In this document: in pieces, positions 46,449 to 55,900 of the stretch
How positions within the stretch are numbered: position 1 is the stretch's first letter
Layout of the letters: each line of letters opens with the position of its first letter
DNA from: an uncultured Methanomethylovorans sp.
GTDB taxonomy: Archaea; Halobacteriota; Methanosarcinia; Methanosarcinales; Methanosarcinaceae
Length of the DNA: 64,000 nt
Direction: 5' to 3'
NCBI RefSeq assembly: GCF_963678545.1
Contig: NZ_OY782870.1
Location: 496,001-560,000, forward strand
Program-made: the position numbers and the translations under genes
The notes under the pieces: generated by a model
What the model was told of the DNA's origin: nothing
Databases searched by the model: none
What the model saw: only the letters and a program-made list of their open reading frames with translations

Positions 46449-46638
46449 ACTCGAATTACAGAAAACTTAGTATATAAACTATTCTAAAATAATTATAGTT
46501 ATATAATAAACGCTCTCTAGGTATTACTTTTAAAGAATACAGCAACAAAATATGATTCGGTTAAAAAATAAAAGTAAAAATGAAAATAGCAGACCAAAAA
46601 AAGTGGCCTGCTAACAAAACAAACCGTTAATGTGAGGT

Positions 46639-49600
46639 TTAACTTATGCTGATCTTTCCTTTTGGTCTGACAACAAGCGTTTCTTCACTATCTTCTTTAT
46701 CAGTTATATCATTCGCATTATATGCATCAGCGATAATGTAAGCATTCCCCGCAGTGGTTGTAGTGAAAGTTACGCTGTTAGAACCATTCACTGGTATAGT
46801 GATAGGATTCTTATGATCATTAAAATAACCAAGATCGCTGTAAAGGGTCACAATTGCATTAGCAGGTTTACCTGTATCATCCTTTACCTCTAAAGTCAGC
46901 TCAGTAGGCTCATTAATTAAGAGTATGGACTTATCAGCACTCATCGTGAGGCTTCCGAGGTGGCTAATTATTGAAAGAGTGCTGTCAGCATATACATCGC
47001 CTCTTACTGTAGGCAAATCCACTGTCACGTTTTTGCTATTCAGGTATTCGTTCATGTAAGTAATGTTTGACCCTGATAGGATAATGGGCACAGAATTTTG
47101 CCCTTGTACATTCATCTGATACCACATTCCCCATTTCTCTCCAGAATTTAAATTAGGAAGTTGCCATGTAAGTATCGACCTATCACTTAGAGTTGTAATT
47201 GTCGGTTCCTCATTGCCAATTCCCGGAGATGTAGGAATTATAAAGTAGCTAAGGTTACCATTTGTATTGTTAGTACTACCATTTATGAATGTAACTGTTG
47301 CTTTAATTCCGTTTAGATCATAGTTGTGGGGTATCTGGATGTTCATTACAGGTCCTTCAGCTGACAAGTTTGTGATCTGTTCAGCAATACCTTTAAAAAT
47401 ATTTTTTAAGACACTGGAGTTTGGTGCAAAATAATATTCACCCCCGGTTATGCTTGCAATATCCGCAAGAATTGGATCTACTTCAGATTTGCTGTTACCG
47501 AATCCTACTGTATATATGACCGTATTGTTCTCCTTTGCCCGGTATGCCTGCTCCAGCAAGGAATGGTAACCTGCATTATCTATTCCGTCTGTCAGCAGAA
47601 CTACCGTAGAATTACCCGTTACTAAAGATAATTCATTGTTTGCAGCAAATAGTCCTTCATCAATAGCTGTCATACCATCAGCTGTTATTGTGTCTATTGA
47701 ATTTTCAAGGTGTGAGAGGGAATTGTGATCAAATGAAGAAACTACACTTGAAGTCCACTCATTCCATAGAACCGGAGTATTTTGGAAAGAGTCATCTTGC
47801 ATGGAAAATGCAATATCGAAACATTCAGAATCCATATATGTCGCTGTCTCGACCTCTGAAGCGGCTCCCCATAATGAACCACTCCATTTTTGAATATTGA
47901 CGTCACTGGCGTCATCTGATGTCACAAGGAACATCTCACTAGAAGTCGGGTTAGGGGTCAATTGCACCCACTTTGGATAGGAACCTATGTTTGATGCAGA
48001 AGCTGTATTGCTCCATGATACACCATTCCATATACAGTATTTTGGATAATTGCTGCTAGTTCCCCAAATAACCATTCCATTGCCTGAAATCGAATCATAT
48101 CCAACATCAACGGTCCTGACAGTGGGATATTTCACAGTTGTTGGAACAGAATAGGAAGACCATGATGCACCATTCCATATACCTACACGGATACCATAAG
48201 CATCCTGATGAGCTGCCATGATCTCATTTGAAGTTGGATCGGCTGCTGCTGTGATCCAGCAGTCATAAGTGTTGGTTGTTGACTGGGAGTATGGTGTAAA
48301 AGAACCAATAGATTTGCTGGACCATGAAGTGCCATCCCATATATACGATTTTAGGTTCACATTACACGTATATTTAAATGTATTATACACATACTGTTGT
48401 GATATTTTCCAGTCTGCATAGACGACTATAGCTCTACCACTGTTATCATATACAACATCAAAACACTGATATCCATTTGAACTTGTAGCAGCTTTTGTTA
48501 TTTCAATAGAATTTCCCCACTTGGAGCCATCCCATAACTGAGCACGTATGACTCCTCCACGGTCCTGAGTTGCAAGTACCATTTTATCAGAGTTTGGATC
48601 AGCTGCAAGCTTTACCCAATTAATAGCACCGTTTCCTGTACCACTTACGTATGCAGCAGAGCTCCATGCAGAACCATCCCATACCATATACCGAGGAATC
48701 ATGGAATTGACGCTCCCATCAATATAAACTGCAACAGCATCTCCTGAGATCTGCTCATACTGCACATCAAATCCTCTTTTTGCGCTTGAAGTCAACATCT
48801 TGCTAAGCGTAGTTGCTGATGACCCCCAAGCTCCATTCCATACCTGGGCCTCAACATAACCCTGGCTGGTACCTGTTAACATCATTACCTCGGATCTCAT
48901 CGGATTTGGTTCCATTACTGTGTAGTATGGATTTCCAGTTACTGATTTTGCTGATTTTTCATCCGACCATTGAGATTTATCCTTATCCCATAACCTGAAA
49001 CGTGATTTCAATACACCAGACTCTGAATACGCGGTCAAAATGCTATCCGTTTGTGAACTTGAAACCTGGACCGTGAACTGAGTATCACTTAGATCAGTTC
49101 CTGCCTTTGTAACTTCCAGATGGTATATTTTTCCTGCAGAAAGCAAAGAAGATACTGAGCATTTACCTGTGCCACTTGAAGAAGACAAAATGTCTATTCC
49201 ATCATAGAGTTTGACCTCCATGTCAGAGGAATCCTCCCATGAGATAGTAAGGTCATACAGAGCAGCTGTTTCTGGGGTAAAATAACCAACCCATGTACTG
49301 TTACTAAGAATATAAGTGGTCTGAGTATCAGTCAAGGAGACTCCTTCATTACTATAAAGCACAAGTCCAGCTTTGTCCCCAGCACTTTCATTGAAGTTAG
49401 ACATGAAAACATGAGATGATAATTGAGTTGCACTCTTCTTATCGATGTATGTGGCTATAGAGAAATCCTCCTGCCATATACCCACATCATTTACACCCAT
49501 ACCTGTTACACGAACAGTCCAGCTGCCTGATTCTACAGTATCTGTATCACTATCCGGGTAAAGATTAGAAAGTGGACTTATCCAGATATACTCAGATTTT

Positions 49601-52600
49601 CCATCAGTGCCAGGATAATAACCTGTTGTGTCGTAACCGACACCATAAGCCTTTCCTGATGGGCTTATCAACTGGAGATCAAGATTTGCATAGCTATGCT
49701 CCCATTGAAGTTTCACTTTAAGATCATTGATGGATTCATTTATCTCAAATGTATCTTCAAAATAGTCAGAAGATAAGGGTTTGTTAAATGAGAGAACGTA
49801 CCCATTTTCGTTCAGGGAAGTTTCTGCCGAATACGATGCAATCTGGCTACCAATTCCAGATATTATCACATTTCTTATCCGATTATTGCCAATGTAAGGT
49901 GGATTTGGATTTGGTTCATAATCTCTATAATAGTCGTAGTAATCCCTTGAACCAGTGTAGTCATAATAGTCATAGAAAGAAATTGAGTTCGCACCGGAGT
50001 GTATGTAATTTGTAATGTCATACTGATATGTCTTCCATTGACCACTATTAGCAGGAGTACTTACTGAAGGAACCAATCTGAAATTTTCACCGTTTACCTT
50101 GATAAGACACTCTCCTGCACTTGTTCCACCATAAAATGGGCTTGCGTCAAATACATCATCAAAATCATAACCTTCGAAGCTGAGAATGTACCTGTCTTCA
50201 ATGGATATTGAGTCTTTGAAGTTGTAAGAATATGGTGTGAAACCTTCAAAACCATACTCTATATCTGTAATATCATAATCGCATATTTCCTGTGCAATGG
50301 CATTATATATCGAAGCCAGATCAGAACTGCTTGGAGCAGCATAATATTTTCCTCCTGTATCTGAAGCAATAGTTCTGAGAAGGCTTTCATCGATCTCGTT
50401 TCCAAGACCAATCGTGTATATAGTAATTCCATTTGTTTTTGCCAGATCAACAGCAGCTGTACCTTGTTGATCTACACCCTGATTTGTCAATCCATCCGTA
50501 AGAAGGATCATTACCTTACGGGAGTCGGAGCGTCCCTTTTTTATGAGCATGGAATTGGCATCTGCCATACCATTTCCCATCGCAGTTCCTCCAACTGCAT
50601 GCAATTTATCAATGGAACTATTGACAAGAAGCAGATTTTCAGATGAATTGAGTGGAGTTAATTCCAGATCTATATTGCTAGGTAAGAATGGCAGATATGC
50701 AAAAGAAACAACACCCAATTGAGAATTCGAAACAAGATTTGTTGCAAACTTCTTGGATGCCGTCTTTGCAGCTAACATAGCATTTCCATCCATACTTCCC
50801 GACCTGTCAATAACAAGCACAACATCAAGAGGTGCTCCTGCATAGTAATCAGGGTCCATACTACCAGAACGGTCAAGGACTAACATGGCATTTGATGCTT
50901 GTCGTATGACAGGGAGATTTCCTTCGAAGGACACCACTGTAGTAACGTTAACAGCCTGACCGGATTTCAGGCGAGATTCAGGTTCCACATCAATGTATGC
51001 ATTCAGGAAAGGCACATCTTTGACCTCAACGAGAGCAGATGCATTTACATTACCTGCACTAGCAACAATTGTAGTATTTCCTGGAACTTCACTACACACA
51101 AACTTTAAGGTCGCTTTGCCAAAGGAATTTGTTGTTGCATTTATACTTGTAGCATTGATATTTTCCATCATAAAATGTCCTACTGTAGCATTAGTAGTGC
51201 TGACGGCGAGATTAATCTCAGGTAAAGTATGTCCCCATTGGTCCAGTGCAACCACTTTGATTGTGCTTTCATGAGTTCCGTTCAAACCCTGGGCCAGCAG
51301 AGTATTTGGCGTAGTGTATATATCAAGATTGGAAAGATCACCTGCTATAAACTCTAATGTTGTGGAGTTAGCAATGTTCGTGTAACCGCTGGAATTCCTG
51401 TATGTAGCAGTGATATTTACATTTTCAACATAAGGAGTAGGGCCGATCTTAATAGTTGCTTTTCCCTCTTCACTTAGAGGAAGTATTGCAGAACTGCTAC
51501 CACTATAGAAAACAATCTGCTCTGTTATGGGTGATACTTCTGGAATGATGGGATTGAGGAAATCATCTACAGCCTGGCCTGTGAGACTGTAAATATCTTG
51601 ATTATTCGCATAGGCAAATGTGGGAGAACGTGTAAGGAAAAGCCCATCGACCACGTCTGCAAGCCCTGTTATTCTTATCTCATTGACTAAAGAAGAATTG
51701 GCAACCGTGATATTAACGGTGTTCACACCTGCTCTTTTGTCTGTTCTGAATACTGTTGAAGCAATCCCATCAATTCCGGTGACCGAAGTTAGATCGCTGA
51801 GGCGCAATGAATTGTACTCATGCGGACTATTATATGGAGTACTATCAGGTGGAGTTGCAGTAAAGATGACAGAAGCATTACTTATTGGGTTATTGTAAAA
51901 GTCATAAATAAATACAGTGATCGCTGAAGTCGTATTCACAGTGTATTGATCAGTATAAGTTGTAAACATCCTGAATGGTGTGCCTGGTTCAACTTCAATA
52001 CCCTTTGTGCTGGTAATTTCTCCACATGAAGCAGAAATGTGAATGTTGCCTGCAACAGTAGAATTGATCTCTAATAATACATCCGGATCAGCATTTGTCG
52101 TATTTGTAATATCCACATGTGTACTATTGGCCTTTATATGAGTCAATGTATATGGTGCATTTCTGATCCTAATCTCATGAATGGTATTTCCGAAAACATC
52201 TTCAAATGTAATGTTTAAGGTCAGTTCAGCAGTTTCATTGATATTTCCAAACTGGTCTAACATATCAGCAGTGACATTGAAAACATTACCGGCAGTCACT
52301 GGGTTCTCCGATTCGACCATGCTGATACTTACTGGTCTGAGAGGCGAGAAAGTTATGTTTGTATTATTAGAAATACTCCCAGTGGTCGCAGTTACTGTTG
52401 CAAGCCCGGACTCTATGGTCTTAAGAAATACCCGAGCATATCCTGAGGAATTGGTCACTGCTGAGTTTGAGTTCAAGTAGCCCAGGTTTGTGCCAAAATT
52501 CACGAGAATATTGTTCAAAGGTATGGAGTGGCCTGTAACCCTTACCATCACACTTACATTGTTGCCTGCACTGTTCTGCACTTGTGATGGGTACATCTCT

Positions 52601-52701
52601 ATAGATGATGGTGGTGGCACCAGTACAGCAACAGCCATTACAGACATACTTAATGAAATGAGGACCAATAATAGGACCATGAATTTTGTTTGAACTCTCA
52701 T
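46639..52701 (-). CDS. giant secreted surface protein with Ig-like, VWA and WNG-repeat domains (paralog 1)
   Basis: 2020 residues. A signal peptide (MRVQTKFMVLLLVLISLSMS) is followed by invasin-like Ig (Big_1) domains to ~590. Two VDRSGSM-type MIDAS motifs lie at about 609 and 630 (LVLDRSGSMDPDYYAG, VVLVIDRSGSMDG). A complete VWA domain runs to ~810 (GGTAMG, LLTDGLTNQG). Then come a Tyr/Asp-rich insert, a prepeptidase-like domain (~950-1070), WDG..WS repeats (~1230-1640), a second VWA half (DGMTAIDEG, LLTDGIDNAG ~1705) and a last Ig region ending VRPKGKISIS. No membrane anchor or PGF tail is seen. Paralogs lie at 52979 and 61907. GAGGT precedes the ATG. Confidence 0.88.
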   Translation of the reverse strand: MRVQTKFMVLLLVLISLSMSVMAVAVLVPPPSSIEMYPSQVQNSAGNNVSVMVRVTGHSIPLNNILVNFGTNLGYLNSNSAVTNSSGYARVFLKTIESGLATVTATTGSISNNTNITFSPLRPVSISMVESENPVTAGNVFNVTADMLDQFGNINETAELTLNITFEDVFGNTIHEIRIRNAPYTLTHIKANSTHVDITNTTNADPDVLLEINSTVAGNIHISASCGEITSTKGIEVEPGTPFRMFTTYTDQYTVNTTSAITVFIYDFYNNPISNASVIFTATPPDSTPYNSPHEYNSLRLSDLTSVTGIDGIASTVFRTDKRAGVNTVNITVANSSLVNEIRITGLADVVDGLFLTRSPTFAYANNQDIYSLTGQAVDDFLNPIIPEVSPITEQIVFYSGSSSAILPLSEEGKATIKIGPTPYVENVNITATYRNSSGYTNIANSTTLEFIAGDLSNLDIYTTPNTLLAQGLNGTHESTIKVVALDQWGHTLPEINLAVSTTNATVGHFMMENINATSINATTNSFGKATLKFVCSEVPGNTTIVASAGNVNASALVEVKDVPFLNAYIDVEPESRLKSGQAVNVTTVVSFEGNLPVIRQASNAMLVLDRSGSMDPDYYAGAPLDVVLVIDRSGSMDGNAMLAAKTASKKFATNLVSNSQLGVVSFAYLPFLPSNIDLELTPLNSSENLLLVNSSIDKLHAVGGTAMGNGMADANSMLIKKGRSDSRKVMILLTDGLTNQGVDQQGTAAVDLAKTNGITIYTIGLGNEIDESLLRTIASDTGGKYYAAPSSSDLASIYNAIAQEICDYDITDIEYGFEGFTPYSYNFKDSISIEDRYILSFEGYDFDDVFDASPFYGGTSAGECLIKVNGENFRLVPSVSTPANSGQWKTYQYDITNYIHSGANSISFYDYYDYTGSRDYYDYYRDYEPNPNPPYIGNNRIRNVIISGIGSQIASYSAETSLNENGYVLSFNKPLSSDYFEDTFEINESINDLKVKLQWEHSYANLDLQLISPSGKAYGVGYDTTGYYPGTDGKSEYIWISPLSNLYPDSDTDTVESGSWTVRVTGMGVNDVGIWQEDFSIATYIDKKSATQLSSHVFMSNFNESAGDKAGLVLYSNEGVSLTDTQTTYILSNSTWVGYFTPETAALYDLTISWEDSSDMEVKLYDGIDILSSSSGTGKCSVSSLLSAGKIYHLEVTKAGTDLSDTQFTVQVSSSQTDSILTAYSESGVLKSRFRLWDKDKSQWSDEKSAKSVTGNPYYTVMEPNPMRSEVMMLTGTSQGYVEAQVWNGAWGSSATTLSKMLTSSAKRGFDVQYEQISGDAVAVYIDGSVNSMIPRYMVWDGSAWSSAAYVSGTGNGAINWVKLAADPNSDKMVLATQDRGGVIRAQLWDGSKWGNSIEITKAATSSNGYQCFDVVYDNSGRAIVVYADWKISQQYVYNTFKYTCNVNLKSYIWDGTSWSSKSIGSFTPYSQSTTNTYDCWITAAADPTSNEIMAAHQDAYGIRVGIWNGASWSSYSVPTTVKYPTVRTVDVGYDSISGNGMVIWGTSSNYPKYCIWNGVSWSNTASASNIGSYPKWVQLTPNPTSSEMFLVTSDDASDVNIQKWSGSLWGAASEVETATYMDSECFDIAFSMQDDSFQNTPVLWNEWTSSVVSSFDHNSLSHLENSIDTITADGMTAIDEGLFAANNELSLVTGNSTVVLLTDGIDNAGYHSLLEQAYRAKENNTVIYTVGFGNSKSEVDPILADIASITGGEYYFAPNSSVLKNIFKGIAEQITNLSAEGPVMNIQIPHNYDLNGIKATVTFINGSTNNTNGNLSYFIIPTSPGIGNEEPTITTLSDRSILTWQLPNLNSGEKWGMWYQMNVQGQNSVPIILSGSNITYMNEYLNSKNVTVDLPTVRGDVYADSTLSIISHLGSLTMSADKSILLINEPTELTLEVKDDTGKPANAIVTLYSDLGYFNDHKNPITIPVNGSNSVTFTTTTAGNAYIIADAYNANDITDKEDSEETLVVRPKGKISIS

Positions 52702-52736
52702 TGCAAAACCTCAGGTAAATTCGTATTTCAGCGACA

Positions 52737-52790
52737 TTGGATATTTTCAATTAACAATACACCCACTTTTATTCATGGACATATATATAA
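52737..52790 (-). promoter_or_regulatory. promoter and leader shared with paralog 2
   Basis: The 26 nt at 52737-52762 (ending in TTAACAATACAC on the plus strand) are identical to 58506-58531, in the same position relative to the paralogous gene. An AT run with CATATATATAAAC at 52780-52792 serves as the TATA box, about 80 nt before the ATG, so the conserved block lies at the expected transcription start and early leader. Confidence 0.55.
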
Positions 52791-52978
52791 ACTGGATGAA
52801 CATTAATTTCATTTTTCTCTCTAATACATTCGGATTTCACTTGCTCAACGATATTACTTTTTTAGGACAGAAAAACAGGAGCTTTGAATAACATAAATCG
52901 CAACGTGACTATAATTGAAAAATGAATGTCAGGCTAAAAATATGCCTGACATGAAAAATATAACAATGTAAATTGGCT

Positions 52979-55900
52979 CTAATTTATCCTGATCATACCC
53001 TTTGGTCTGATAACAAGCAATTTGTCACATTGCTTTGTGTCAGTTACATTGTTTACATTATATGCGCAAGCTGTGACGTAAGCGTTCCCTGCCATGACAC
53101 TTGAGAAAGTTAAGGTTCTGCGACCATCCACTGTAATATTTACAGGAATCTGCTGACCATTCAGAGAACCAAGGTTTGTGTATAGAACAACATACGCAGA
53201 AGTATAGTTACCAGTAATATCCTTTACCTCTAATGCCAACTGCGATGATTCGTTTATCAACGTCATTGGCTTGCTAGCTGTCATAGTGAAGCTTCCAAGT
53301 GGATAAGGATTTATGCCAGCTGAACTACCTCTAGCACTACTACCTCCTCCAGGCACAGATGACTGAACTTCTTCACCGGCTACATTCATATAGCTAATAT
53401 TGGAACCTGTCATAACCAGGGGAACATACCCAGTTCCTTCTACAACCATCTGATACCATACTCCCCATTTTTCTCCTGGACTTAGAGTTGGAAGTTGCCA
53501 GCTAAGTACTGACCTATTACTTAGGGTTATAATGGCTGGTTCGGCATTGCCTCTTGAAGGATATTTAGGAGACATAAATGAATTTCTATCACCTGTAGTT
53601 GAGTTACTGCTTCCAGAAATGTATGTGGCATCTACTGTGCCAAGAAGCGTAGCATAGTTATGAGGTACCTGGATGTTTAACACAGGTCCCTGAGCTGAGA
53701 AGTTTGTGATCTGCTGAGCAATACCTTTGAATATGTTCTTCAAGACACTGGAATTTGGTGCAAAATAATATTTTCCGCCAGTTATATCTGCAATTTCAAG
53801 AAGCACAGGGTCAACTTCAGATTCACTTTTCCCAAATCCTACTGTATAGATGATAGTATTGTTTTCCTTTGCCTTATATGCTTCTTCTAATAGGGAATGA
53901 TAACCTGCATTATCCAAACCATCTGTCATAAGTACTATTGTAGAACTACCATTAACAGAAGCCAGTTCTTTATTAGCAACAAACAAACCTTCATCTATTG
54001 CTGTCAGACCATCAGCCGTGATAGTATCTATTGAATTGCCAAGATGAGCGAGAGAATCATTGTTCAAAGTAGATGTCACTTCAGCGGTCCACTCGGTCCA
54101 TAAAACCGGGGTACTTTCAACAGATGCCTCCTGAGAGTTGTAAGCAATGCCAAAGCACTCATAGGAATTAGTAGATGAAGTTTCAACCTCTGTGGCACTA
54201 CTCCAGGAAGATCCGGTCCATTTCTGGATATTCAGATCGTAGGAATCATCAGATGTCATGAGGAAAATTTCATCTGATAATGGATCTGGTGTCAATTGTA
54301 CCCACATTGGACTGCCTGAACCGAAATTAGAAGCTGATGCCTCATTGCTCCATGAAACACCATTCCATGTTTCATATTTAGGTGTTGAGGTCATGTCTCC
54401 CCATACTACAAGACCCGTACCGCTTGATTGTTCGAAAGCAGCATCTACAGTCCTTCTGGCAGAAGTACCAGCATCAGTTTCAAGTAATTTTCTGGCAGAC
54501 CATGAGGAACCTGTCCAGGTGTTTGCATATACATCATTAGCAGTATCTTGAGAAACTAGTAACAGATTATCTGAATGTGGGTCTGCCGCCAATTTCAACC
54601 AGCAGATGCTATTTGAGAACGAATAAAGATTATGTTCACTTTCCCAAGAGTTACCATTCCAAATACGATATTTAACATAGTTCGAATCCGCCCAGACAAG
54701 CATTGCACGTCCTGTAGTCTGTTCATATACTATGTCAAAACACTGATAAGCTGATGTTTTCGCATTTTTTGTAATTTCAACTGGACTTCCCCAAGAGTTA
54801 CCGTTCCATACCTGTGTACGGATGTAATTTGAACTATCAAGGGTTGCAAGAACCATTTCATCTGAATTCGGATTTGCCTCCAGTCTGACCCATCCTACTT
54901 TTCCCGGACCAGTAATTTTAGAAGCAGTTGCAGAAGCAGAACTCCAGGAAGAGCCATCCCATATTTTATATTGAGGAATATTACTTATACTTCTATTCAT
55001 ATAAACGGCAACTGCGTCACCAGATACTTGTTCATAGTTTAGATCAAAACCTCTTTTAGCATTCGATTCCAGATTATTACTGAGCTCCCTGACAGAACCC
55101 CATGATACGCCATTCCATATCTGAACATTGACATGATTACTACTATCACCTGTCACCATCACTATTTCAGGTCGAATCTGGCTTGATTCCAACACTACAA
55201 AATACGGATTTGTATCAATATTCTTAGCAGATTTTTCTAACGACCACTGAGAACCATTCCAGGTTCTGAACTTCAGTATTTCACTGTTATCATTATAAGC
55301 AGTCATTATAGTATCAATGGGTAAAGTTGTAACATTAACCACGAAATGAGTATCATCATAGGATAATGCACCTTTAGTAATATCCAGATAATAGGTTTCT
55401 CCTGCAAAAAGTACAGAAGATACTTTACATGTACCTGTACCACTTGAGGAATCCAGCAAGTCTGTACCATCATAAAGACAAGCCTCTATATTTGAAGAAT
55501 CATCCCAAGATAGATTGAAATTATATCTGCCAGTGGTATGGGCGGTGAAATATCCTACCCAGTTACTGTTTTTAAGAATATAACTAGATTGAATGGCACT
55601 AAGTGAATTACCTGCAAAACTATAAAGTGCAAGTCCTGCTTTATCCCCACGGCTTTCATCAAAACTTGATATAAAGGCGTGTGATGATAGTTTAGCTGCA
55701 CTTTTTTTATCTATGTATGTTGAGATATTAAAGTGCTCAGTACCAGATACTGAACCTGTTACGCGCACTGTCCAGTTGCCTAATCCCACGCTATCAGAAT
55801 CATTGTCCGGATAAATATATGACACTGGCTGTATCCATATATATTCAGAGGTATCACTTTCCGGATAGTAGCCTGTAGTGTTATCATTTGTCCCGTATAC

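Noticed and set aside
47700..49000. Regularly spaced similar DNA stretches in the giant genes, at first sight array-like
   Set aside because: They encode the WNG..WS protein repeats of unequal length, in frame with the gene, and are not a CRISPR array.
51600..51900. Plus-strand frames of 60-100 codons across the giant surface genes
   Set aside because: They are opposite-strand shadows of long, well-supported genes with paralogs.
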